This document shows positions 1 through 5,859 of a stretch of DNA of 5,859 nt, in pieces. Positions within the stretch are counted from its first letter, which is position 1. Every line of letters begins with the position of its first letter. The position numbers were made by a program, and so were the translations under genes. Below the pieces are notes generated by a model, which saw nothing but the letters and a program-made list of their open reading frames with translations, did not search any database and was not told the DNA's origin. Location: the NCBI GenBank assembly GCA_030604345.1, contig JAUVWB010000122.1, forward strand, positions 1 to 5,859. Direction: 5' to 3'. This DNA comes from Desulfofustis sp. Lineage in GTDB: Bacteria > Desulfobacterota > Desulfobulbia > Desulfobulbales > Desulfocapsaceae.

Positions 1-41
1 CCCTGCTCGGCAAAACCGGCACCCGAGTCGTCCACCCATGA
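1..41 (+). CDS. C-terminal tail of an upstream gene, probably carbamate kinase (partial)
   Basis: Only the last 12 sense codons and the TGA stop at 39-41 are present. The readable C-terminus is LLGKTGTRVVHP. A short Leu-x-Gly-Lys-x-Gly-Thr segment followed by a hydrophobic strand is the usual end of carbamate kinases of the amino acid kinase superfamily. These make ATP and carbamate from carbamoyl phosphate and ADP. The stop overlaps the start of the next gene (ATGA at 38-41), which points to translational coupling. The neighbours strengthen the call: carbamate kinase (AllK in E. coli) is the partner that removes the carbamoyl phosphate made by the AllFGH transcarbamoylase encoded next. What is seen is very short, so the identity rests mostly on context, and another protein with a similar tail is possible. 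Confidence 0.6.
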   Translation, partial: LLGKTGTRVVHP

Positions 42-1084
42 ACGAAACACGCTCAACCCAGACGGTTCCGAACTATCCTCAGGTTCTCGCCATCGGGGCG
101 ATGATCCCGGAGTTGCTGTCGCAAGATAGCCGCTGGCAGATCATCAAGACCTATCAAAACTGCTCCTATTGGCGGGATATCGACAACCAACTCATCTGTG
201 TCGGTAACGAACGGATCGGCCGGGGCCCTTTCACCATTACCTGCAGTGCGGTGCCGCCGTTTTCTTCAGAGCAAAGCCCGCCCGCGGAAATGCTGTTTGC
301 CCGTAATCGGATCTTCGATCACCGCGGCCGGGTCTGTCTGAATCTCGACGGTGCCCCGCTTTGGCAGGCCGGATTTGCCACCTCGGCCCCGGACTCCGCG
401 GCGCTGGCCGACGATCTGGCGCTGCTGCGCGTAGCCGCACGGCGCTCCGCTCCGGCTGAGAGCCTGGGAGCACTGATCCCCACGCTTTGCCACTTTTCCG
501 GCCAGCAGCCGGTAGCAACCACGCCGGTTGCGTCGCTTGTGCACCGCCTTGTTCTCGATACCATCGAGCAGCTACGCCAGGTGGCGACAACGCACCCGGA
601 AAGCGCTCTGCCGACCACCATTGCCATCTCCCTGCAGCGCCTGATCGGGCTTGGTTACGGCTTGACCCCGTCCGGGGACGATTTCTGCGCCGGATACCTG
701 CTCGGCCTGGCAAAGATGCAACAGAACGGTACGGCGCTCAGCCTCGCCGGGTTGCTCCATGACGCCGCACAGAGGCGCACCACCGCGGTCAGCTTGGCAT
801 TTTTCCGGGCGTTGGCGCGAGGTCTGGTGACACAAACGCACCACCAGCTGCTCGATTGCCTCGGCAACCAGCACTGTTCCCAGCGGCACCGAATCCTACG
901 GGACACCGCCGACCACGGTGGCACCTCCGGTTGGGACACCCTGGCCGGATTGGTGTTCGGCATCGAGCAGGCAATCGCCATGAGCCAGATAAAAGACAAC
1001 CAGCGGTTCCGGCATTCGGCACTGCGCGCACGTTCCGGCCGGCGCCCTCCGGTCGACACCTGCCGGGTGATGGGGATCAACTGA
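38..1084 (+). CDS. allH: DUF2877 protein, oxamate carbamoyltransferase subunit AllH
   Basis: This 348-residue soluble protein has no signal peptide or membrane segment. Its diagnostic DUF2877 motif is at residues 204-224, reading GLGYGLTPSGDDFCAG and continuing into LLGL. A second conserved block, HGGTSGWDTLAG, lies at 293-304. The N-terminal part carries a typical family strand, ICVGNERIGRGPFTI, at 53-67. In E. coli the DUF2877 protein AllH (YlbF), with AllF and AllG, forms oxamate carbamoyltransferase, which phosphorolyses oxalurate to oxamate and carbamoyl phosphate; its own catalytic share is not clear. The ATG at 38 overlaps the upstream stop and has no good Shine-Dalgarno site, so coupling is likely. 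The next ATG, at 101, would remove the conserved LAIGAMIPELL segment at 17-27 and is less likely. Oddly, an Arg-rich tail of about 35 residues (314-348) follows the last family motif; the E. coli protein, at about 270 residues, ends sooner. Confidence 0.88.
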   Translation: MNETRSTQTVPNYPQVLAIGAMIPELLSQDSRWQIIKTYQNCSYWRDIDNQLICVGNERIGRGPFTITCSAVPPFSSEQSPPAEMLFARNRIFDHRGRVCLNLDGAPLWQAGFATSAPDSAALADDLALLRVAARRSAPAESLGALIPTLCHFSGQQPVATTPVASLVHRLVLDTIEQLRQVATTHPESALPTTIAISLQRLIGLGYGLTPSGDDFCAGYLLGLAKMQQNGTALSLAGLLHDAAQRRTTAVSLAFFRALARGLVTQTHHQLLDCLGNQHCSQRHRILRDTADHGGTSGWDTLAGLVFGIEQAIAMSQIKDNQRFRHSALRARSGRRPPVDTCRVMGIN

Positions 1085-1094
1085 GAACGACAGA

Positions 1095-1121
1095 GGTGTT
1101 TTTTCCTGAGGGAAAAACACC
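1095..1121 (+). other. Intergenic 12-bp hairpin between allH and allF
   Basis: The left arm GGTGTTTTTTCC (1095-1106) pairs with the right arm GGGAAAAACACC (1110-1121) around a three-base TGA loop. All twelve pairs form, one of them a G-U wobble (T1104 with G1112). The bases after the stem are CGATCTCATC, with no T-run, so this is not a standard intrinsic terminator. It lies wholly in the 64-bp gap, 10 bases after the allH stop and 27 bases before the allF start, so it does not cover the allF ribosome binding site (AGGA, 1138-1141). A role in mRNA processing, stability or uneven expression of allH and allF is an inference. Confidence 0.7.
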
Positions 1122-1148
1122 GATCTCATCGAGAACGAGGACCAGACA

Positions 1149-2684
1149 ATGTATTGCAAGACATCGATAATCGCATCGAGTTACTATGATTCCGTCGTGC
1201 TGATGCGGGTCGCCAGCCAGCTGAAAAAGCGCCAGGATGTCGCCGAAGTGGCACTGTTCATGGGGACCGAAGGAAATCACGAGCTGTTGGCTCAAGTCGG
1301 TCTGGCGACCCCGGAAAGCAAAGAGGCGGGCCCTCAGGACCTGATCATCATTGTCAAGGCGGGGAGTGACGAGTTGGCCGAACAGATCGCGGCAGAAGCG
1401 GCCCAGCTGCTCCGCTCGCGCCGGCAGACCGACCAGGCTGCAGCCGATTATCGACCACGCACCCTGGATCGGGCGCTCGGGTTTCTTCCCGGCGCCTCGC
1501 TTGCCGCCATCTCGGTGCCCGGCGCCTATGCCGCACGGGAAGCGGCACGCTGCCTCGATCACGGTTTGCATGTCTTTCTCTTCAGCGATAACGTCGCACG
1601 GGAAGACGAAAAAAGGCTCAAGGCCACCGCCATCGAACGAGACCTGTTGCTGATGGGTCCTGATTGCGGCACCGCCTACCTCAATGGCGTCGGTCTCGGG
1701 TTCACCAACGTGGTCGAACGCGGCCGGATCGGCTGCGTCGCCGCCTCCGGTACCGGCCTGCAGGCCGTCGCCTGCCGGATCGCCCAACAGGGTGAAGGCA
1801 TTTCCCACGGCATCGGGGTCGGTGGCCGGGATCTGAGCCGGGACATCGGCGGCATCATGACCGAATATGCCCTGCAGCTGCTGGATCAAGACCCGCAGAC
1901 CGAGGTCATCGTCCTGCTCTCCAAGCCGCCCCACGAAGACGTTGCCCGCCGTCTGCAGGTTTTCTGCGCCACCTTGCACAAGCCGGTCGTTGCCTGTTTC
2001 CAGGGATCCACCATCGCCGCCGAAGCCCTGCAGCAGGTCGTCACCCTCGACGAAGCGGCCGACGTGGCCGTACGACTGGTGCGCGGCAGCTCTCAGATGC
2101 CGCAGTTTTTCGACGATCCGGAAGCCGTGGCCGCACAACTCCGTCACCACGGCAACCAAGCGGTAGGCAAGCAGGTCATCGGCCTTTTTACCGGCGGCAC
2201 TCTGGCTAAAGAAGCGGCCTTACTGCTCTCGGCCACCCTCGGTCCGGTGAGCATGGAGATGGTCGCTTCGGGGAGGCATATGGTCGTCGATCTCGGCGAC
2301 GACCGCTACACCATCGGCCGCCCCCACCCGATGATCGCCCCGGAAAACCGAACCGAACAATTGCTGGAGCTGGATGCTGTCAACGGACTTGAGCCCTGCG
2401 GCGTGCTGCTGTTTGATGTGGTTCTCGGCCATGGCTCCCACCTCGACCCGGCCGGAGAACTGGCACAGGCCCTGACCCAGCTGCGCTCCCGAAGCGGTCG
2501 GCTGCCGTCCGTGGTCGTCTCACTGATCGGCACCGAGCAAGATCCCCAGGATCTGGCCGAGCAGCGCCGCCTTCTGGAAGAGACCGGGGCCACCGTATTT
2601 TCCGTCAACAGCCAGGCAGCACGCTTCGCGGCAATGCTTGTCGAACCGGCCTGTCGGCAGACCTTCCTGGAGAAGACCCGATGA
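1149..2684 (+). CDS. allF: FdrA family protein, oxamate carbamoyltransferase subunit AllF
   Basis: This 511-residue FdrA protein is related to the succinyl-CoA synthetase alpha subunit but is not a typical acyl-CoA synthetase. The N-terminal FdrA segment spans about 1-55 (SSYYDSVVLMRVASQL near 10-25). A CoA-ligase-like Rossmann domain follows at about 110-280, with GFLPGASLAAISVPG (111-125), MGPDCGTAYLNGVGLGF (169-185), ASGTGLQ (199-205), GIGVGGRDLS (221-230) and DPQTEVIVLLSKPP (248-261). A second flavodoxin-like domain has GLFTGGTLAKEA (345-356), GRPHPMI (390-396) and DVVLGHGSHLDPA (423-435). The histidine that succinyl-CoA synthetase phosphorylates is not evident where GLFTGGT would align, as expected for FdrA. 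With AllG and AllH it forms the oxalurate-phosphorolysing enzyme. The ATG at 1149 follows AGGA at 1138-1141 with seven bases between. E. coli FdrA is about 555 residues; the piece missing here is encoded by the next small gene, which overlaps this stop by four bases. Confidence 0.92.
   Translation: MYCKTSIIASSYYDSVVLMRVASQLKKRQDVAEVALFMGTEGNHELLAQVGLATPESKEAGPQDLIIIVKAGSDELAEQIAAEAAQLLRSRRQTDQAAADYRPRTLDRALGFLPGASLAAISVPGAYAAREAARCLDHGLHVFLFSDNVAREDEKRLKATAIERDLLLMGPDCGTAYLNGVGLGFTNVVERGRIGCVAASGTGLQAVACRIAQQGEGISHGIGVGGRDLSRDIGGIMTEYALQLLDQDPQTEVIVLLSKPPHEDVARRLQVFCATLHKPVVACFQGSTIAAEALQQVVTLDEAADVAVRLVRGSSQMPQFFDDPEAVAAQLRHHGNQAVGKQVIGLFTGGTLAKEAALLLSATLGPVSMEMVASGRHMVVDLGDDRYTIGRPHPMIAPENRTEQLLELDAVNGLEPCGVLLFDVVLGHGSHLDPAGELAQALTQLRSRSGRLPSVVVSLIGTEQDPQDLAEQRRLLEETGATVFSVNSQAARFAAMLVEPACRQTFLEKTR
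2669..2675 (+). promoter_or_regulatory. Ribosome binding site for the small FdrA-domain gene
   Basis: GGAGAAG lies inside the last codons of allF, five bases before the ATG at 2681. It supports real initiation of the 59-codon gene that overlaps the allF stop, rather than a frameshift artefact in allF. Confidence 0.65.
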
Positions 2685-2860
2685 ACGAAAAACAAACGCC
2701 GCTCACCAGAGAAATCAAGGTAATCAATATCGGCCTGGAACGTTTCGCCGACGACTTGGGCGCCGCCGGTGTTGCCGTGGTGCAGATGGACTGGCGCCCT
2801 CCGGCCGGTGGCGACCGTCGCCTCATCGAACTACTCGACCGGCTCGCCGAACAGAACTAG
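2681..2860 (+). CDS. Stand-alone small FdrA/DUF1116-associated domain protein
   Basis: This 59-residue protein has the core KVINIGLERFADDL (13-26) and VVQMDWRPPAGGD (33-45), then a short C-terminal helix. From family knowledge, this VINxGL...DWxPPA segment occurs in three settings: at the C-terminus of FdrA (long E. coli FdrA, about 555 residues), at the N-terminus of DUF1116 proteins (E. coli YahG, about 472 residues), or alone. Here AllF (511) and AllG (416) have the short lengths and the segment is its own gene. It probably bridges or orients the two large subunits, which is inference; no catalytic motif is visible. Its ATG overlaps the allF stop (ATGA, 2681-2684) and has its own GGAGAAG site. 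It ends at TAG 2858-2860, in the same frame as allG, with 13 sense codons between that stop and the allG ATG. Confidence 0.8.
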   Translation: MNEKQTPLTREIKVINIGLERFADDLGAAGVAVVQMDWRPPAGGDRRLIELLDRLAEQN

Positions 2861-2887
2861 CTCCCGGGTTTACCGGTATCATCAGAC

Positions 2888-2894
2888 AGAGGGA
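2888..2894 (+). promoter_or_regulatory. Ribosome binding site for allG
   Basis: AGAGGGA stands five bases before the ATG at 2900, in the 39-bp gap after the small domain gene. It supports separate initiation of allG at 2900 and argues against allG being made only by readthrough of the upstream in-frame TAG. Confidence 0.65.
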
Positions 2895-2899
2895 CTGCC

Positions 2900-4150
2900 A
2901 TGAACATCGAAACAGCGAACCAACAATGTCTTGCCAATATCCAGGCCAGCACCGCCGTCTGGTGCGATATCCGCCGGGCCGGCGACACGATCCCCGGCAT
3001 GAACGATTACCTGGTCCTGCATGCCGGTCCCCCCCTTACCTGGGAGCAGATGTGCGGACCGATGCGCGGAGCCATCACCGGCGCCTGCATCTTCGAGGGC
3101 TGGGCCACGGGTCCGGAAGAAGTAGCTCGACTCGCTGAAAGCGGCAAGCTCACTTTCGATTCCAGTCACCATCACCACGCCATCGGGCCGATGTCCGGCA
3201 TCATCACCCCGTCCATGCAGGTGAATGTGGTGAAAAACGACGCCTTCGGCATCGAGACCTACGCCACGCTGTACATGGGGATCGGCAAGGTGCTGCGCCA
3301 CGGTGCTTTCGATGATGAAGTCATGGCCAAGCTGCGCTGGATGAACCACGATCTGGCTCCACTGCTCAAAGCAGCCTTGCTGGAAACGGGCGGCATCGAT
3401 ATCAAGAGTATCGTTGCCCAGGCCCTGCAGATGGGCGATGAGTTGCACAACCGCAACAAGGCAAGCAATGCGCTTCTGGTGAACAGCCTGGTCCAGCCGC
3501 TCATCAAGGTGGGCGGCAAGGAAACGGTACTTCGGGCGATCGATTTCATCGACAAGGCAGGACATTTCATACTCAACACCGTCATGGCCGGGTCCAAGGG
3601 CATGCTCGACGCCGGCGGCAACATCGACGGATCGACCGTGGTCACCGCCATCGCCCGCAACGGATATGAAACGGGAATCCGAGTCAGCGGCCTGGGTGAT
3701 CGCTGGTTCACCGCCCCGGCGCCGACCATCGACGGCGTCTATTTTCCCGGTTTCGGCCCGGAAGACGCCAATCCGGACCTGGGTGACTCGGCGATCACCG
3801 AGACCATCGGTCTCGGGTCCTTCTCTATGGCCGGGGCCCCGGCTGTGGTCGAATATATCGGCGGGACCGCCCAGTTCGCCCAGCAGACTTCACTGCAGAT
3901 GTACGAGATCACCATCGGCGAACACCAGACGTATAAGCTGCCGCCCCTGAACTTCCGCGGTACGCCGCTGGGCATCGACATCCGTCGGGTGGTGGAAACC
4001 GGCATCACTCCGGTGATCAATACCGGCATCGCCTGTCGGCGCCCCGGCGTCGGCCAGATCGGCGCCGGGCTGACCGCCGCGCCGCTGGCCTGCTTCGTCA
4101 AGGCGCTGGAGGCCTTCGCCGAGCGCTATAGCGCCGGGCAAGGCAACTGA
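2900..4150 (+). CDS. allG: DUF1116 protein, oxamate carbamoyltransferase subunit AllG
   Basis: This 416-residue cytoplasmic protein matches the whole DUF1116 pattern and is close in length to E. coli AllG/YlbE (about 419). Conserved blocks in order are HAGPP (41-45), GPMRGAITGACIFEGWA (53-69), a His-rich HHHHAIGPMSGI (90-101), GIGKVLRHGAF (127-137), MGDELHNRNKASNALL (178-193), IRVSGLGDRWFTAPA (260-274), NPDLGDSAITETIGLG (291-306), LGIDIRRVVETGITPVINTG (357-376) and GVGQIGAG (383-390). In E. coli this family, with AllF and AllH, carries out oxamate carbamoyltransferase activity, taking oxalurate and phosphate to oxamate and carbamoyl phosphate. The run of four histidines at 90-93 is a candidate substrate, phosphate or metal site, which is inference. 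All family blocks look intact, so the protein should be functional. The start at 2900 has a good ribosome binding site and comes before the first conserved block. The amidase gene starts seven bases after its stop. Confidence 0.92.
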   Translation: MNIETANQQCLANIQASTAVWCDIRRAGDTIPGMNDYLVLHAGPPLTWEQMCGPMRGAITGACIFEGWATGPEEVARLAESGKLTFDSSHHHHAIGPMSGIITPSMQVNVVKNDAFGIETYATLYMGIGKVLRHGAFDDEVMAKLRWMNHDLAPLLKAALLETGGIDIKSIVAQALQMGDELHNRNKASNALLVNSLVQPLIKVGGKETVLRAIDFIDKAGHFILNTVMAGSKGMLDAGGNIDGSTVVTAIARNGYETGIRVSGLGDRWFTAPAPTIDGVYFPGFGPEDANPDLGDSAITETIGLGSFSMAGAPAVVEYIGGTAQFAQQTSLQMYEITIGEHQTYKLPPLNFRGTPLGIDIRRVVETGITPVINTGIACRRPGVGQIGAGLTAAPLACFVKALEAFAERYSAGQGN

Positions 4151-4157
4151 GAAGGTC

Positions 4158-5510
4158 ATGGAGCACGCACACGCCCTTTCTGCAGAGCCCTGCGAACTGA
4201 GCGCGACTCAAGCCATGCGGCTGATGGCAGAAGGGCGGCTGAGCAGCGAAGATCTGGTCCGTTCCTGCCTCGGCCGCATCGACCGCCTCGAACCCACCAT
4301 CGGCGCCTGGGCCAGCCTGGAGCGGGAACTGCTCCTGGCCCAGGCTCGCGCCGCAGATGAACGCAGGCTGAGCGGACAGGCGGCGGGGTTGCCGCTCAAC
4401 GGGATCCCCATCGGCATCACGGATGTTTGCGACACGGCCGATTTGCCCACCGAGAACGGAACCCCGGCGCACCGCGGCCGCCGACCGCAAAACGATGCGG
4501 CAGCGGTGCACCTACTGCGGCAGGGAGGCGCCCTCATTGCCGGCAAAACGGTTACCGCCGAACTGGCCGTCTACGTCCCCGGCAAGACCGTCAACCCGCA
4601 CGACCCGCAACGGACCCCCGGCGGCTCCTCGAGCGGCTCGGCGGCCGCCGTTGCCTGCTCCATGGTTCCGATCGCCATCGGCACCCAGACGAATGGCTCG
4701 ATCATCCGCCCGGCGTCCTATTGCGGTGTCATCGGTTTCAAACCCACCTACGGGTCCATTCCTCGTACCGGAGTCCTGCGCCAATCACCCCGCCTCGATC
4801 AAATCGGCGTCTTTTCCCGGACGGTCGCTGACAGCGCGCTGGTCGTCTCCGTCTTGCAGGAGAGCGGAGTGCTGCGTGGAGACACACTCCCCTGGCCGAA
4901 AATCGATCCTGAACGGCTGCAACGAGACACGATACACAAACCGCGCCTGGCCATGGTGCGCACCCCGGTCTGGTCCGAGGCCGAACCTCAGACCCAACAA
5001 GTATTTCTTCGCTTTATCGCCGATCTTGGCATAGAGGTACAGGAGATCATACTGCCCGCGGTCACCGGCAGGGCTGTCGCCTGTCATCGCACCATCATGC
5101 TCAGCGAAATGGCGCATTACTATCGGCCGCTGGTTCAGGAGCATCGCCCCCACCTCAGCCCGAAACTGCTGGCCATGATCGAAGACGGTGCAACCATCGG
5201 CAAAGACCAGTATATTGAGGCGCTCGGCTTGGCGGAGGAGATTACCGGAGCTATCGACGCCACCCTGGCCCCGTTCACCGGCACACTCACTCCGGCAACC
5301 CCGGCTGTTGCGCCCGAGGGTCTGGAGTCGACCGGCAGCCCGGTCTTTTCCACCCTGTGGAGCCTCGGCGGTGTCCCTGCCATATCGCTGCCACTGCTGA
5401 CAGGAGAAAACCTTCTGCCGCTTGGCCTGCAGATCGTCGCCGCCCGCGGCAGGGATCAGGCTCTCGTGCAAACCGCCCACTGGCTTGAACAAAACGCGCC
5501 GCACCGCTAA
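4158..5510 (+). CDS. Amidase signature family protein with the catalytic lysine replaced
   Basis: This 450-residue protein has the usual full length of an amidase-signature (AS) hydrolase and no signal peptide. The N-terminal helix LSATQAMRLMAEGRLSSEDL (14-33) is typical. The signature core has GGSSSGSAAAV (155-165, cis-serine S157) and GTQTNGSIIRPASYCG (175-190, nucleophile S181). The segment that normally reads GIKD, holding the catalytic lysine, reads GITD here, with T88 encoded by ACG at 4419-4421. The spacings T88-S157 (69) and S157-S181 (24) equal those of the Lys62-Ser131-Ser155 triad of malonamidase E2, so the alignment is firm. The rest of the fold, including STGSPVFSTLWSLGGVPAIS (391-410), looks intact. 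The start is seven bases after allG, with GAAGG only two bases before the ATG, which is unusually close, so coupling to allG is likely. Context suggests a small amide such as oxamate as substrate, but this is not shown. It may be inactive as written. Confidence 0.9.
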   Translation: MEHAHALSAEPCELSATQAMRLMAEGRLSSEDLVRSCLGRIDRLEPTIGAWASLERELLLAQARAADERRLSGQAAGLPLNGIPIGITDVCDTADLPTENGTPAHRGRRPQNDAAAVHLLRQGGALIAGKTVTAELAVYVPGKTVNPHDPQRTPGGSSSGSAAAVACSMVPIAIGTQTNGSIIRPASYCGVIGFKPTYGSIPRTGVLRQSPRLDQIGVFSRTVADSALVVSVLQESGVLRGDTLPWPKIDPERLQRDTIHKPRLAMVRTPVWSEAEPQTQQVFLRFIADLGIEVQEIILPAVTGRAVACHRTIMLSEMAHYYRPLVQEHRPHLSPKLLAMIEDGATIGKDQYIEALGLAEEITGAIDATLAPFTGTLTPATPAVAPEGLESTGSPVFSTLWSLGGVPAISLPLLTGENLLPLGLQIVAARGRDQALVQTAHWLEQNAPHR

Positions 5511-5529
5511 CTCTGCTCAAGAGAATTCC

Positions 5530-5859
5530 ATGACACTGACAACCGCTCCACTCTCTTCATCCGTTTTTGCCCGTTTCGGCATGGTCCTGATGGCCGAATC
5601 TGGTCTGCCCGAATATAATTCCTGGGCCGGGCGTCTCGACAACCTGCGTCCGGAAGCCCGTCTCAACATCACCTATATGAGCATGCACCCGGCCCCGTTC
5701 CCGGCCGAAATAAAAGAATTTGAACGACACCCGTTTTCCAGTCAGATGTTTGTTCCGCTAGCCGGAACGACTCACCTGATCATCGTCTGCCCCTCTCTGG
5801 CCAACGGCGATCCGGATCTGGAACAGATATCGGCGTTTCACGCGGACGGCGGTCAAACC
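5530..5859 (+). CDS. allA: Ureidoglycolate lyase, N-terminal part (cut by window end)
   Basis: The frame stays open for 110 codons to the end of the window. The product resembles AllA, a cytoplasmic cupin-fold enzyme that splits ureidoglycolate into glyoxylate and urea in allantoin breakdown. Matching features are the N-terminal LSSSVFARFGMVL (8-20), where the family has a residue pattern like F..yG.vi, then FERHPFSSQMFVPLAG (64-79), the strand THLIIVCP (81-88), and PDLEQISAFHADGGQ (95-109). E. coli AllA has about 160 residues, so roughly 50 residues are missing, including the part with the conserved late WHHP-type segment. The start at 5530 is 19 bases after the amidase stop and has AAGAG at 5519-5523 as a modest ribosome binding site. 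Its place in the same operon links the OXTCase genes to ureide catabolism. Related ureidoglycolate-lyase-like proteins of other function exist, so the exact substrate is not certain. Confidence 0.85.
   Translation, partial: MTLTTAPLSSSVFARFGMVLMAESGLPEYNSWAGRLDNLRPEARLNITYMSMHPAPFPAEIKEFERHPFSSQMFVPLAGTTHLIIVCPSLANGDPDLEQISAFHADGGQT

Noticed and set aside
1077..2159. Long open frame on the minus strand (360 codons) opposite allF
   Set aside because: It lies antisense to a clearly conserved FdrA protein, its translation shows no recognisable family, and such frames arise easily opposite GC-rich codons.
2681..2684. Possible frameshift joining allF to the small domain to restore a long FdrA
   Set aside because: There is no slippery run at the junction, the overlap is a standard ATGA, and GGAGAAG stands at proper spacing, so a separate gene is the simpler reading. 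A sequencing indel cannot be fully excluded.
2863..2878. Small palindromes CCCGGG and TACCGGTA between the small domain gene and allG
   Set aside because: They are six and eight bases long and form no extended stem. This is expected by chance in GC-rich DNA.
3167..3178. Run of four histidine codons in allG as a possible artificial His-tag
   Set aside because: It is internal and sits in a conserved DUF1116 block where relatives also have two or three histidines, so it is native.
4785..5504. Minus-strand open frame of 239 codons opposite the amidase
   Set aside because: It is the shadow of a conserved amidase gene. It has no family motif and no operon context on that strand.
5519..5529. Terminator or promoter between the amidase and allA
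   Set aside because: The 19-bp gap holds only a modest ribosome binding site. No hairpin or recognisable -10/-35 pair is present.

Overview
The window is a GC-rich stretch (about 60% by eye) from a bacterial catabolic operon. Every gene supported lies on the + strand, and the genes are packed tightly, with 4-base overlaps or gaps of 7 to 64 bases. Both ends cut through a gene. The sequence gives no firm taxonomic marker. GC-rich codon use, clear Shine-Dalgarno sites and the protein style fit a Gram-negative bacterium such as a Desulfobacterota or proteobacterial lineage, but this is a weak inference.

Layout, left to right: (1) the last dozen codons of an upstream gene, whose C-terminus looks like a carbamate kinase; (2) a DUF2877 protein of the AllH type; (3) a 64-bp gap holding a strong 12-bp hairpin; (4) a 511-residue FdrA/AllF protein; (5) a 59-residue stand-alone gene encoding a small domain that elsewhere is fused to FdrA or to DUF1116 proteins; (6) a 416-residue DUF1116 protein of the AllG type; (7) a 450-residue amidase-signature-family protein; (8) the first 110 codons of a ureidoglycolate lyase (AllA).

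Together AllF, AllG, AllH and carbamate kinase form the oxamate carbamoyltransferase (OXTCase) module known from anaerobic allantoin use in E. coli. Oxalurate plus phosphate gives oxamate and carbamoyl phosphate, and carbamate kinase then uses carbamoyl phosphate to make ATP from ADP. AllA acts one step earlier, splitting ureidoglycolate into glyoxylate and urea. The window therefore holds parts of both fates of ureidoglycolate. The amidase may act on oxamate or another small amide from the pathway, but nothing in the sequence fixes its substrate.

Two points deserve attention. First, the amidase keeps both catalytic serines of its family, but the position of the catalytic lysine is threonine (T88, codon ACG). 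Second, the small domain gene and allG share one reading frame, separated only by a single amber TAG and 13 sense codons, so the locus reads like a fused DUF1116 protein split by one stop codon. No RNA gene, mobile element, CRISPR array, promoter or intrinsic terminator could be supported.
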